Source: Glandiceps talaboti
Lineage: Eukaryota; Hemichordata; Enteropneusta; Spengelidae
Reading direction: 5' to 3'
Assembly (NCBI RefSeq): GCF_964340395.1
Contig: NC_135557.1
Location: 22,348,725-22,412,724, forward strand
Length of the DNA stretch: 64,000 nucleotides
Part shown: positions 24,490 through 37,966 of the stretch, one piece after another
Layout of the letters: each line of letters opens with the position of its first letter
Numbering within the stretch: the stretch's first letter is position 1
Notes under the pieces: model-generated
Databases searched by the model: none
Seen by the model: the letters and a program-made list of their open reading frames with translations, nothing else
Told to the model about the DNA's origin: nothing
Translations under genes and position numbers: made by a program

Positions 24490-24970
24490 CGTAATATATT
24501 AAAAGTAGACGAATGTAAATGGAATACAGTTATAAACGAATTACAAAAATAGACGAAATATAGCTACAGACAAGCTATAGTAGTTATAGACGAAAATATA
24601 TAAACGATTTAGTTGTAGACGAAATCTACCTCTATACGATATATATTAGTTGTAGACACAATATAGCTATAGACAATATATATTAGTTATAGACGAAAAA
24701 TATCTATAGGCAATTTAGTTGTAGACGAAATCTACCGATAGACAATATATTATAATAGTTGTAGACGAAATATAGCTCTAGACAAAACGTAGCTGTAGAC
24801 TATTTTAGTTGTAGACGAAATAGTACTGTAGACACAATACATTAGATGTAGACGAAATATAACTATAGACAAAATATAGCTATAGACAAAATGTAGTTGT
24901 AGACGAAATATAAGTGCAATCAAATACAGCTCGAGAATCAAATAGACAGTAGACGATATATGTTTGTAGA
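24490..24970. repeat. Degenerate 'TAGACGAAATATAGC' repeat
   Basis: Short units built on TTGTAGACGAAATATAGC and TATAGACAA follow one another irregularly (spacings about 24-50 bp) for nearly 500 bp, directly abutting the 67-bp array. Confidence 0.8.
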
Positions 24971-24982
24971 TAGTCGCGTTCT

Positions 24983-25920
24983 AGCTGTACAAAAGCAAAC
25001 CTGATGTGTTACTGGATCTACGGAGTTTCAAGACACGGTCCTTAAATCCAAGCTGTACAAAAGCAACCTGGCGTATCACGGGATCGACGGGGTTTCAAGA
25101 CACGGTCCTTAAATCTAAGCTGTACAAAAACAACCTGCCGTATCACGGGATCGACGGGGTTTCAAGACACGGTCCTTAAATCTAAGCTGTACAAAAACAA
25201 CCTGGCGTATCACGGGATCGACGGGGTTTCAAGACACGGTCCTTAAATCTAAGCTGTACAAAAACAACCTGGCGTATCACGGGATCGACGGGGTTTCAAG
25301 ACACGGTCCTTAAATCTAAGCTGTACAAAAACAACCTGGCGTATCACGGGATCTACGGGGTTTCAAGACACGGTCCTTAAATCTAAGCTGTACAAAAACA
25401 ACCTGGCGTATCACGGGATCGACGGGGTTTCAAGACACGGTCCTTAAATCTAAGCTGTACAAAAACAACCTGGCGTATCACGGGATCTACGGGGTTTCAA
25501 GACACGGTCCTTAAATCTAAGCTGTACAAAAACAACCTGGCGTATCACGGGATCGACGGGGTTTCAAGACACGGTCCTTAAATCCAAGCTGTACAAAAAC
25601 AACCTGGCGTATCACGGGATCGACGGGGTTTCAAGACACGGTCCTTAAATCTAAGCTGTACAAAAACAACCTGGCGTATCACGGAATCTACGGTGTTTCA
25701 AGACACGGTCCTTAAATCCATGCTGTACAAAAACAACCTGGCGTATCACGGGATCGACGGGGTTTCAAGACACGGTCCTTAAATCCATGCTGTACAAAAA
25801 CAACCTGGCGTATCACGGGATCTACGGTGTTTCAAGACACGGTCCTTAAATCCATGCTGTACAAAAACAATCTGACGTATCACGGGATCGACGGGGTTTC
25901 AAGACACGGTCCTTAAATCT
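24983..25920. repeat. 67-bp satellite-like tandem array, 14 copies
   Basis: The unit runs AAGCTGTACAAAAACAACCT, GGCGTATCACGGGATCGACG, GGGTTTCAAGACACGGTCCT, TAAATCT (67 bp). Copies are nearly identical except at a diagnostic site (GATCGACGGGG versus GATCTACGGGG/GGTG). The array is noticeably more GC-rich than its surroundings. The sequence TAGTCGCGTT stands just before it and TAGTCGCATT just after, which could be an imperfect flanking duplication. Confidence 0.97.
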
Positions 25921-27117
25921 AGTCGCATTGTATTTGAAGCATAATGTTATTTACAACGCAGACGATAAAGTCACAAACAAATCAGATTTTGTCCTATTTA
26001 TATCACATACTCATGTGTATTCACCTTGGTCAGAATTCAGACTCGCTATCACCTTCTAAGGCCAGTTAAGAGTTAAACAGGGGTGTTGTTACATGGCTTT
26101 TACGAACAACGTGTTGACGCTAGATCTAATGAACGGATATTCAACGGCCAGTCTTTTATAAAAGCCTAATCTAAAATCTCAATGAAGTAGAACAGAAGTC
26201 ACCCCAAACAGATCTGCTAATTTTTGTCAATATTTTAGCGTTTCACGAAGCATTATCATGCAATATTTTTTTTCTGTAATTGTATTGAACTGTGTATTTG
26301 GTCGAACAAACTCAATACAATCATATTAAATGGAATGTTAACATTTATTAACTCTATAATATTAGCGTAGGCGTTTGACTTGTGTCATAACAATCATTAA
26401 TACTATCTTTACATTCAAAAACATATTCAAAGCTTTTCAGAGGCTACGCAAGCTAAGAAAACAATATTTGATATTTGATATTCAAATGTTTGGCTTGATG
26501 GGGAACATTTAGAGTGAGTACTTAGTCGAGGTACTGACTTTCTTGCAAGATAATGCACCAATTTAGGACTACGAACAGGGAAATAAAATTGGTGGTCACA
26601 AATGAAACTACAGATGAGAAAAATCGACATCCTTCCGTTGCTAGGAAACAATTGAGATTCAGTAGTTTCTGCATCATTTGCTATGACTTTCATTTGAACG
26701 TATTTGAAATAATAGCATTTCAGTGCGTCCATTTGATGCAATTACAAAGTTGTATTAGACACGACGCCATATTAGATCTTTTCACGTGTTTTATTTTCAA
26801 ATGCCCAGACCATTTCTTTATTTACGTTGAATGTGTTTTATCATTATTACCGAAAATGTGTTGTGATCGTTTCGACTTTGTTTTCTTATATTGTGACTAT
26901 TAACTGTGCATGTGATGATGATGATGGTTATTAGCGGTGCTGTGAATGAGTGTTGGTTTGTAAATAGAAGTACTGCTCTACTCCAACGAAGAATATTATA
27001 ACAATAGCTAATTTTCTTAGTATATTTATGTTGTAAATTGTCCGTTATACTCACTCCAATGCAATATTGGGATTTTTCATCAACCTATTTATCAATTCAT
27101 CCAGTTATATACCAAAA

Positions 27118-27515
27118 TTCTAAAATTATCCCATGCATTGTACTATTATTCTAAAGTTGACATTGTTCCATGCATTGTACTATTGTATTGTCTAAAGTTG
27201 ACATTGTCTAAAGTTGACATTGTTCCATGCATTGTACTATTATTCTAAAGTTGACATTGTACCATGCATTGTACTATTATATTGTCTAAAGTTGACATTG
27301 TCTAAAGTTGACATTGTTCCATGCATTGTACTATTATTCTAAAGCTCCATGCATTGTACTATTGTATTGTCTAAAGTTGACATTGTCTAAATTTGATATT
27401 GTTCCATGCATTGTACTAATGTATTGTCTAAAGTTGACATTGTCTAAATTTGATATTGTTTCATGCATTGTACTATTATTCTAAAGTTGACATTGTTCCA
27501 TGCATTGCACTATTT
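27118..27515. repeat. ~37-40-bp tandem repeat (CCATGCATTGTACTATT family)
   Basis: Copies of CCATGCATTGTACTATT, then ATTCTAAAGTTGACATTGTT, with deletions and partial duplications. It is followed immediately by the 27-bp array. Confidence 0.88.
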
Positions 27516-28990
27516 ACTGACCAAACTGTAGATAGCAGATTTACAGACCTAACCACACTTAGTGGGTTCACAGATCAAAATTTAGATAGCTGATTCACAG
27601 ACCAAATTGTATCTAGCTGACTAATTGTAATTTACAGACCAAACTGTAGATAGCTGATTTACAGACCAAACTGTAGATAGCTGATTTACAGACCTAACTG
27701 TAGATAGCTGATTTACAGTCCAAACTGTAAGTAGCTGATTTACAGACCAAACTGTAGATAGCTGATTTACAGACCTAACTGTAGATAGCTGATTTACAGT
27801 CGAAACTGTAGATAGCTGATTTACAGTCGAAACTGTAGATAGCTGATTTACAGTCCAAACTGTAAGTAGCTGATTTACAGTCCAAACTGTAGATAGCTGA
27901 TTTACAGACCTAACTGTAGATAGCTGATTTACAGACCTAACTGTAGATAGCTGATTTACAGTCGAAACTGTAGATAGCTGATTTACAGTCCAAACTGTAG
28001 ATAGCTGATTTACAGACCTAACTGTAGATAGCTGATTTACAGTCCAAACTGTAGATAGCTGATTTACAGTCCAAACTGTAAGTAGCTGATTTACAGACCT
28101 AACTGTAGATAGCTGATTTACAGACCTAACTGTAAGTAGCTGATTTACAGACCAAACTGTAGATAGCTGATTTACAGACCTAACTGTAGATAGCTGATTT
28201 ACAGTCGAAACTGTAGATAGCTGATTTACAGTCCAAACTGTAGATAGCTGATTTACAGACCTAACTGTAGATAGCTGATTTACAGTCCAAACTGTAGATA
28301 GCTGATTTACAGTCCAAACTGTAGATAGCTGATTTACAGTCCAAACTGTAGATAGCTGATTTACAGTCCAAACTGTAGATAGCTGATTTACAGTCCAAAC
28401 TGTAAGTAGCTGATTTACAGACCAAACTGTAGATAGCTGATTTACAATCCAAACTGTAAGTAGCTGATTTACAATCCAAACTGTAGATAGCTGATTTACA
28501 GACCTAACTGTAAGTAGCTGATTCACAGATCAAACTGTAGATAGCTGATTTACAGACCAAACTGTAAGTAGCTGATTTACAGTCCAAACTGTAAGTAGCT
28601 GATTTACAGTCCAAACTGTAGATAGCTGATTTACAGTCCAAACTGTAGATAGCTGATTTACAGTCCAAACTGTAATTAGCTGATTTACAGTCGAAACTGT
28701 AGATAGCTGATTTACAGTCCAAACTGTAGATAGCTGATTTACAGTCCAAACTGTAATTAGCTGATTTACAGTCCAAACTGTAGATAGCTGATTTACAGTC
28801 CAAACTGTAGGTAGCTGACTTACAGTCCAAACTGTAGATAGCTGATTTACAGTCCAAACTGTAGATAGCTGATTTACAGACCTAACTGTACTTAGCTGGT
28901 TTACAGACCGAATTGTAGTTAGCTGGTTTAAAGTTCTTTTACAGATCAAATCAAAATGTAGTTAGCTGGTTTACAGACCAAAATTTAGCT
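27516..28990. repeat. 27-bp minisatellite, ~1.47 kb, about 50 copies
   Basis: The unit is CTGATTTACAGTCCAAACTG followed by TAGATAG. Each unit contains the inverted repeat ACAGT-CCAA-ACTGT. Variants are AGTCC/AGACC/AGTCG and TAGATAG/TAAGTAG/TAATTAG; the edges are degenerate. Because 27 is nine codons, stop-free frames of up to 301 residues (repeats of NQLSTVWTV) arise on the minus strand. These are rejected as genes. Confidence 0.97.
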
Positions 28991-30394
28991 TGTTGGTTTA
29001 CAGAGTGCATGGTCATATATCCCAGTAGGTCAATAAGCGAATATTTCAAGAAAATAGTACTGCCCTCGACTTTTCTTGGCGAACACGTCAACGAAAAGAT
29101 TCAAGAGTCAATAAATGATGTAAAAGAGAAGGAAGCCGGTAGAAACCAATCTCATTCATATTATGAGACGGGAAAGCCAAACAATCAAACTAGTTTTCCC
29201 CTTCTATGTTGAATAATCAGCCCGCGGGTGATATATCGAAATCTTACAATTACTGGCGGTAAAACCTGATCGATTTGCATATCTCAGCTTTCGTGACGAC
29301 ATTCAATCCCAAATATGTACTCAAATATTTGCATTTCAACGCTTCTTTCTTTTATTACTGTCTTGTCATCCGTATAATGCGACGCCACACACATTGTAAC
29401 ACACAATGTCTTGATCTGTCGCAAGAGGAATTTGCAGTCACGGCAGACAAGCACAATATTGAATAAAGACAGACAGTAGAGACACGAAGGTTGACTTTAA
29501 TTCTGTCCCTGGGGACAAATAAAGCTGAACATTCTGTCCACACATCAACAATTGACGTCGAAATTGGGTTTAAGTAATCGAGGGAAAAAAATGGTGAGAG
29601 TCCACAACCCTGCAATATTTCGATTATAGCATATTGAGATTCTGCTTATAGGAGGGAGTAGGTCTGATATAAGCTTAACCGGAAGTACATTATAACCGTA
29701 TTAGATAGAATAAGTCGTGGAGTGAATAGTAAAATGCATGCAAGTGTCCGCTATGTCTTTATTGATTAATGCTAGCTAGATGCACTTAGATTTTAACTCA
29801 CTCACAAATCGGTTCTAAAGTCAACCCAATGTGATTTGCTTTATGGACCCCCTAGCAGTTATATTAAATCCACTTGTAGCATCACCAAGTCTCATCGTCA
29901 CTTTCACAAGGTATTCGCTCCAAAGTTTTCTCTTTAAACTACTTTCTTGACATTTGATCCCGTGACCCTGTGTTGACTTTTAGTCCCAGTTCTCTACACG
30001 TCATTTAAATCAATATATTTTATTAGAAAAGTAATTTCTGTGACCTTTGACTTTCTTCATATAGCTTTGCTTCTACCAATTAAATTGACTAGGTGGTATG
30101 ATATCTATTGTCCACCTATCTATCATTCATAGAATACTAATGTAGACATCCTTTGGAATCACTACGATTCATGACATATTGTCTTTTACACTGCAAATAG
30201 AAATAATATAAAATAGAAATGAAAATAAAGACACTTAATGGCAACTGAATCGTCCAACTATTAGCTGGATACCCTGTCAAATATTTGCTACTCTCCTGGA
30301 GTCCAACCAACCTTGATAGATAAATAATAACTACATCTGTCTATATTTTTAAAATCGGTCAATAATACCAAGTTAGGTCAATATAGTGAGTTGA

Positions 30395-30910
30395 GTCATT
30401 AATAAAACAAATATGTCAATTATAAAAAGACGGTCAATGAAAAAAAGATAGGTCAATAACAACAAGATAGGTCAATAACAATAAAATATTAGGTCAATAA
30501 CGACAAGATATTAGGTCAAACATAACAAGCTTGATCAATGTAGTCAGACATAAGATAATAATAACAAGATTGGCCAAAAACTACAAGACAGGTCAATAAG
30601 ACAGGTCAATAATAACAAAAGTGGTCAATATTATAACAACACGGGTCAATAATAACACGATAGGTCAATACTAATAAACTAGGCCAATGGTAGCAAGATA
30701 GATTGATAAGAACAAGATAGGTCAACAATGACAAGGTAGGTCAACAATAACAATATAGGTTAATAAGGATAAGGTAGGTCAATAACAAGGTAGGTCAACA
30801 ATAACAAGATAGGTCAATAAGGATAAGATAGACGAATAACAGCATAAGTCAATGACAGCACGATACATGTATGTAGTACTGATAAGATAGGTCAATAACA
30901 ACAGGATGGG
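30395..30910. repeat. Degenerate ~18-20-bp 'GATAGGTCAATAACAACAA' repeat
   Basis: Some 25 irregular copies of a unit resembling ATAGGTCAATAACAACAAG, with substitutions and indels. An old simple minisatellite. Confidence 0.85.
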
Positions 30911-31051
30911 AGCAGATAACTTTTGAGGGCGACTCATTTAAAGACAAATTCCTGTAAAATGTGCCGGCAAGAATATACAGAGTAGGGGTTGATTTTGGTG
31001 GTTATCGACTCTTGTCTACATCCTGGGTACAATATTTTAATCTGTGAGAGT

Positions 31052-31072
31052 CGGGGGTGGGGGGGGGGGGGC
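31052..31072. repeat. Poly-G run
   Basis: GGGGGTGG followed by an unbroken G run; a potential G-quadruplex and a likely site of assembly or length error. Confidence 0.8.
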
Positions 31073-33782
31073 TGAATCATGGTGTATAAGATTTATACAT
31101 TTTAATATTGGAAGACATCAATTTAAATGTCCCGTTGTACATCTCTCTTTGACCTTAGACTAAATGCTTAGATATAACATTCAGTAGATTGAAGTCACCA
31201 TTAATACCTCCTTGACTATCTATCTAACATTTATCCGACGTTCGTCAAAACGTTCAGGAAGAGGAGATAAATTTAGCGGTAAGATACAGTGGGAAGCTGC
31301 TTTGTACGGACATGATAAATCCATCGAGTTTGTAAAGTCTGCCGCCATCACTCAGCTTTCACAAAATTGTTTTTTTATTAGGTTTATACATACAGGGGAT
31401 TATACATATATCAATCCTCATATATACACATTGCGTACATACGTAAAGGGATGAAGAAAAAACAAAATGACAAAAAAACCATGACATAATTCAAAATTCA
31501 TTTAAAAAAAAAACAATGTTGTTTTTCAGTAAGAGTTATATACCAGGATAGGGAGATAGATAAAATATATAGCTATAAAGATTGGGTTTTAATCTACAAA
31601 AATGTTTGAATATAGTTAAAAAAATTAGATATATTTAAAGTAATAACGTTGTCGGTGTGTGAACGTTATGTGACTGCAATGAAATGGCATTCCCACCACA
31701 CTGTACTATATTCAAACCTTCAAAGTGCATTGTCCGTGTTTAAAATTCTAGGAAAACTCTCTATTGAAATGAGTCTACGTAAGTTTTGATGATTGCGGCC
31801 TGTGATTTCAGCTTGGAGGCAATACTTGATAGATACGCTGATAGTGTCGGAAAAGGTGTTACCGCTATCCCAGATTAGACGACTTGAGGTCGATTCCTGG
31901 AAGGAAGAAGGAAGGAAGCCTTTCTGGGCTAAAGAAGTAACGGATGAAAAACTAAACTCGATACGGATTCCTAGAGCGAGGATAGAAAACACAGACAGTG
32001 CAGTAGTGGCAATTTGATAGCATCATTGATCGTATTGAAAACTGACTTCTTGTTAGCATTATCACAGTAATTACGATACCTCACATAGCATTTTCACAGC
32101 CGTCGGCAATCGTTCAATACAATTTCTACCTTTTTCCAAATATTGTAATCCTTTTGAACGTATTTTGAGATATAAATAACTCGTTTTATTTCTTTTACTC
32201 AAAATCATTACAAAATTCTGAATTTTCGACTTATTGTTTTAGGCGGGAACTGCATGTCGTCTGCTTAAAGATTGCTTCAGGGATCAACAGGTCCATAATT
32301 ACATTCAGTGACGTGCACCAATATTCAGAATACTTAGTAATGGCAATGCCTCCAGGCTTCCCTTTTTTAGATTTCGTAAAGTATTGACATAGAGTTATTT
32401 TCCTGTCGACTTCATTTGATAGCCGACAACGTGACGATCGACTTTTTGCCATGTTGATTTTTTGTTGATGTCGTCTGCCGAACTAAGACCAATGTTGGTC
32501 CTCTCGTTATGATGGCATAAACATTCATTACTACTTTTCAACATTGCTAATTAATCCAGAGTTAAGTATACTTTTAAATCATTAGTCATAGAGGACCACG
32601 TCGGCCAGTTGCAAATGCTTATTGAAAGCCCCAATAATTTGCTTTTGAGTGCTTTTCATGATTCGTTCCCGCTTTTGATAGTACGGAAGTTGGCTGCTTT
32701 TTTGCCAATTGCTTTGTGCGACTGTATTGTGTGCGCAAAAGCTTTTAAGCGAGTTGACAAATTACAGTAACCGGAGTCGGTAAAAGGGATAGGAAAGAAC
32801 CGAGGTAAGGTTTGACGTGTTTTGTTATAAACCCGTATCCGCTACTACCGGGGTGCTTTCACCGTGCCAAGTTCTTCTACTCGCCCTGGTTCCTGATCGG
32901 GAAATGAAGCAATGGATACGCTGTCTACTTGTTACTTTATATACCATTATTGTTAGTCTTTCTGAAAAGAAACAAAGTGGTTCAAACGACAACTAATTTT
33001 TTACTTTTAAAAGACATAATCGATATGTCTGTATTGAAGACTGTGTTGACAGTTCTTTCCAATACATATTACGTTTATTTGTGTGATTCGTTATATTCTT
33101 ATTTTCGTATTCAGAGATTTTATGGATTCGTCGTCGGGTTGGCTTCTTACTTATACATCTTGACTTTAACATCATCGACGACATGCTAGATATATAGGAA
33201 TGGATAATATTTGAATCACAAATGATGGTGAATTAGTTACATTAAATCTCAATTGACTATCTTGACATGTATCGTTACTGAGTGTATTCATGTCTATAAC
33301 ATAATCGGATAGTCTGTTCCTGTGGACTATATTTATTGGACTATTTTTTCTTAAAGGGACACAATCTCAATTTATTGTCCTTTAAAGTAAATGTAAACAT
33401 TGGTAATACATAATATAAAAATAAAAATTCATTTGGGAGCAGATCTGACACAAGGCAGTGGGTGGTTAGGTATGGAAAACAATACGTTTATTTATATTTT
33501 TCGATTTGTTGGTAACTCCAGTCGAAGAAAAAATAAACCACAGATATATAGCAACGTGTTGAATATTTGATGCAGCAGGACAAACTTCGACTTCCAGTAG
33601 TGCATCAGAGAAAATAAGTAACATATATCAAATAATGTAGATAAGTATGTAGTATAAGGGTTTTATTTTTTATTTTTCATCGATTCATACTTATTACAGG
33701 ATCACTGAATAAGTATTAAAGTTCGGAATTCTAGCTCCACTCATTAATTTGACAAGACCATATACAGATTGTATATGTCGGT

Positions 33783-34035
33783 AGTAGGTGAGAAGTATTC
33801 TTCCACTACTCTACAATATATGGAATGTGAGAAGTATTCCCCCCCCCCACTCTACAGTATATGGAATGTGGGAAGTATCAACCCCCCCCCCCGACTCTAC
33901 AGTATATGGAATGTGAGAAGTATTCTTCCCCCACTCTACAGTATATGGAATGTGGGAAGTATTCTCCACCCCCACTCAACAGTATATGGACTTTGGGAAG
34001 TATTCCCCCCCCCTCCCACTCTACAGTATATGGAA
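33783..34035. repeat. ~43-bp tandem repeat with poly-C spacer, 6 copies
   Basis: The unit is CTCTACAGTATATGGAATGT, GGGAAGTATTC, then a C run of variable length (3-10) and A. The poly-C length differs between copies, while the rest of the unit is well conserved. Confidence 0.93.
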
Positions 34036-36202
34036 TTACAAAGCAGTCCTGGTTTTCTTCAATGATTTAATAAAGAAAGTTGAACATTTCTAACTTCGGC
34101 GTTAGCAATTCTTGTCCAACATTACAATGTAAGCTTGGTTGACAGCAGTTATATAAGTAGTATTACTTTGCAGTATTGACACTGTTGTTGTTTTCATGAA
34201 AAAGGAAGTATGTGCACTTCGTGACAACATTCTCAGAAAATCAAAGGTCTTCAAATCTCTCTCTACATTTCGCCACATGATTGCATGTGTCCTGCCCTTT
34301 TGAAATCAATTAAATAAAGGTTTGGGTTCACTGTCTTGTTTTTCTTAAACAAAGTTACACTTAAAGTTGAAGGATTTTATTTCCGAAGTAAGTACAATAT
34401 TGATGATTAGGTACGGTTTGGCGATAGCGTTACAGTAACAATAGCAGGATCTGGGGGTTGAGAAGCACTTCTACGGGCTGTTGCAGATTCATGCACTGAC
34501 ATGGTATGTCTGGGATGAACACACATTTACAGTACCTGTAGATTCGTCAAGTCAATAACTTTGCTTTCCTTTTTAGTTCCATCATTATATGATGTGATTT
34601 TCTCTGTATTCAGTAGTCTGAGTTACGTGATGTCACCCAACATCAGATAAATGGCCATTACCCGAAACACCTCAACACATTTTACAAGAGCATTTTACAA
34701 GTCAAATAGTGCGTGGATATTGACAATAAATACCTCGCAGTGTACTGACAGTTATTTATATACAAAAGGGTAAAAATCATCCTGTAAGAATTGAATGGCG
34801 TTCTTTAATATTTCCAGAGTGAATATCTAGACATGGGAGTAGTAATGGGTCTGATAGGGTGGAAATGGCCAATGTTTGACCGCCGTCGTCGTTATCCATC
34901 AACAAACCGGAGGCGCAATCATGGTGTTTCCCGCTTTCAAAAGGTGTTCACTGACTTGTAACCGGAACTACTTTCTGGGTGATTTTCGTTCTGCAATCTT
35001 CCCTTCAAATATCTTTCTTTTCCTAGTTCTAAATGCTATCACGTCATTTCACTCTAATCGTCGTGTTCGTAGTGAGATGGCCACTGATTGTATTAGGGAG
35101 TTATTGCCTGATCGCGGAAGTACACATGACTAGTTACTGTCGCCTTGATTACAACCACGATCAAAATAACCAGCGCCGGCGATTATACAGATACATACAC
35201 CCTGACTATATGCATTCAACTGGATGTGTTTACATTTTTCTACGGTCATCGTGTGACAGATATCCACAGTGATCAGAAATGTCAAAGTGTATCAGTTAAA
35301 AAGTTTGTTCGTTATTCACAAGATCTCATTTTTGTTACAGCACACACGTGCATACTAATGTACGCAAATTCACCGTGATCCGAATGGTCAAAAACAATCT
35401 TAGAGTAAAACTTCCTGTGTGCCTGGTTAAAGCAGACAGTTTGACAGTGACATGAACATATTCCCGCCATATTCGAGGCTGATACACAAACATTCCGAAC
35501 AAAATTGAAGTGTCCTCTTAAATTTTGTTTCTTCAATTTACGATTCATTTTTTGTGCGGTCCAATAATGTATGTTTCTATTCCACGGGAACAAACTCAGA
35601 AATTCACATCATGTGATGGCCAGAAATGACTGTAGGAAACAAACCCTGTTTGTGTACAAGGTCTCTTTCCAGTTGAGCTAGACAACCCTACGTATCTTCG
35701 CGCCAAAAGTGATAACGCAGACTACAATAACGTCACCAGTTTGTCAGTCTTAGAATAAACCACACACTCTATGCATAATGTAACTCAACGTATGTTTGCT
35801 GTCGACTCCATATTTGACATTACCATTGCACAGAAACTTATCACACAACAAACTTTCCAATAGTAATTTTCAATGCTTAAACAGGAATTTGGGCAGCACT
35901 TCTTCTGGGGCAAATATAAAATTGAAATTTATGAACTGTTTTAGTACAAATTAATATGTCGGTGATTGCAGGGATGTTCGATGTCAACAACACAATGGTC
36001 ATTTGCACTATTAACAGAAATGCTATCAAAATGGAATCTAAAGAAATATGTTGGCCAACATTGAAAAATAGCATTGTACAATATTGTTGATAATCTAAAC
36101 ACTGCTTAGCTTCCGGTATAACTCAATCGGACAGTGAAAGTAAAATACTTTAACTTATTTTACCAAAGCTAGAAACGAATGGACGCATGTACAGAACAGC
36201 AC

Positions 36203-36265
<63 letters not shown>

Positions 36266-36270
36266 CGCGT
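36203..36270. repeat. (GT)n(GC)n alternating purine-pyrimidine tract
   Basis: ACACATGTGTGT leads into about 27 GT units and then (GC)6. Uninterrupted alternating purine-pyrimidine of this length favours Z-DNA. Confidence 0.96.
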
Positions 36271-36574
36271 AAATATGTCTATCCATGCGTCTTCTGAAAT
36301 ATACAAAGTTGCTACTGAATTACGCAGATCAAACTGAATTAGATAATATGATCTCCATAGACTCTCTAATATTAAATATTAAAACTTCAAATATACTCTA
36401 AACTACTTGAATAGCTATACATCATACTGGTCTGATTCAATTACAATTGAACTACTACTACCACTACTACATGCAAGGTACCTTCATATGGGCTAAGAGA
36501 GAAGGACGAGCATGGACGGACACACATATATGTACATATGGTTACATATACACACGTGAACATAATCATATAGA

Positions 36575-36831
36575 CATACCTACATACATACATACATACA
36601 TACATACATACATACATACATACATACATACATACACACACATACATACATACATACACACACATACCTACCTACATACATACATACATACATACATACA
36701 TACATACATACATACATACATACACACACACACATACACACACATACACACATACATACATACATACATACATACATACATACATACATACATACATACA
36801 TACATACATACATACATACATACATACATGG
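36575..36831. repeat. (ATAC)n microsatellite with ACAC interruptions
   Basis: About 255 bp of (ATAC)n, broken by ACACAC and ACCT units. The His-Thr-Tyr-Ile and Tyr-Val-Cys-Met frames over it are not genes. Confidence 0.97.
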
Positions 36832-37635
36832 ATACAATTTAAACTGGCCGTTATGGGAATTAAATTCGAGTCATGCATATATATTTTAACTGAAAGAGAA
36901 AGAAATCAAAATTTATTTTTAGCGATGACAAAATCATATTCACTTAGTTTCCATGGATACGCTATACCATAGTATCATATAATTTAAAGTGCAGCCACAA
37001 CACGTACACGTGTGTTTGTTTGTGCACGGTAAAAATTAGGCAACTCTGGACAGTGTTCTATTTCAAGGAAACCATCACTCCTGAAATTGCAGATTCAAAT
37101 ATTTGTATTTCGTCGCCAATGTGATTTTATTGTTAAAAGATCCAATTTATCATGTTGGCATTTATGTGAAGGTTTGATGGACAATGTGACATTGGTAGGT
37201 AGGGAACAAAGAGAGGGTCGTTATTGAACAGTAGCACAATTCAATTCACCCGAGCCTGCCACTTCAGCCTAAATGGACAACGATTGAATAAAACGCTGTT
37301 GTTCTTACTAACAGCCTGATTGAATGACATATTTTTGTAACAAAATTCTCCCCTGATAGTTGCAGGAGTCCGTCGAGCAAAGTGTCAAGTCCCCGCAGAA
37401 TCGGATCACATTTTACGCTTTAGTGCTTAAATATATTGTAAAAGCGACTAAGAATTAATTACATTGAGAATAGGATAGGAGCATAAAGCTGAATCCCCTG
37501 GTGAAGCGAATTAGCTTTAGTCTGCCTACAATAATGGATGTTATATCATATATTTGGTGTAGTTTAATATCGTCATACATCATAATGTTAAATGTTGTCT
37601 CCAATGTATCGTCAACTCATGCGTACACTGCACTC

Positions 37636-37966
37636 TGTTTTCGCGCCAATATCGTAGTCGTGCACTCTACTTTCGCGCCAATATCGCGCCAATATCGTAG
37701 CCATGGACTCTCTTTTTGCGCCAGTATCATAGGCGTCACGGTAGACTATATTTTCGTGCCAAAATCATATCCGCGCACTGTTTTCCCGTAATGTTAATTT
37801 CATATTTGTACACTCTACTTTCGCGCTAATGTCGTCATTGTGCAGCATGCAAGTTTCGCGCCAATGTCGTAGTCGTGATCGCTGCTTTCGCGCCAATATC
37901 GTAGTCTGCAAGTTTCGCGCCAACATCATATCGTAGTCTTGCACCCAGTTTCGCGCCAATTTGCAC
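37636..37966. repeat. ~32-bp degenerate repeat carrying TTTCGCGCCAA motifs
   Basis: Units of the form TTTCGCGCCAATATCGTAGT plus CGTGCACTCTAC. Exact TTTCGCGCCAA occurs at 37639, 37671, 37854, 37886, 37913 and 37949; degenerate copies (TTTCGCGCTAA at 37819, TTTTGCGCCAG, TTTCGTGCCAA) lie between them. TTTCGCGCCAA fits the classical E2F/DP consensus. Whether it is bound is unknown; repetition alone could have multiplied the motif. Confidence 0.85.

Noticed and set aside
27621-28949. 301-residue repeat protein and related frames
   Set aside because: The 27-bp unit has no stop in these frames by chance, so the whole array stays open; no non-repeat domain, start context or splice support.
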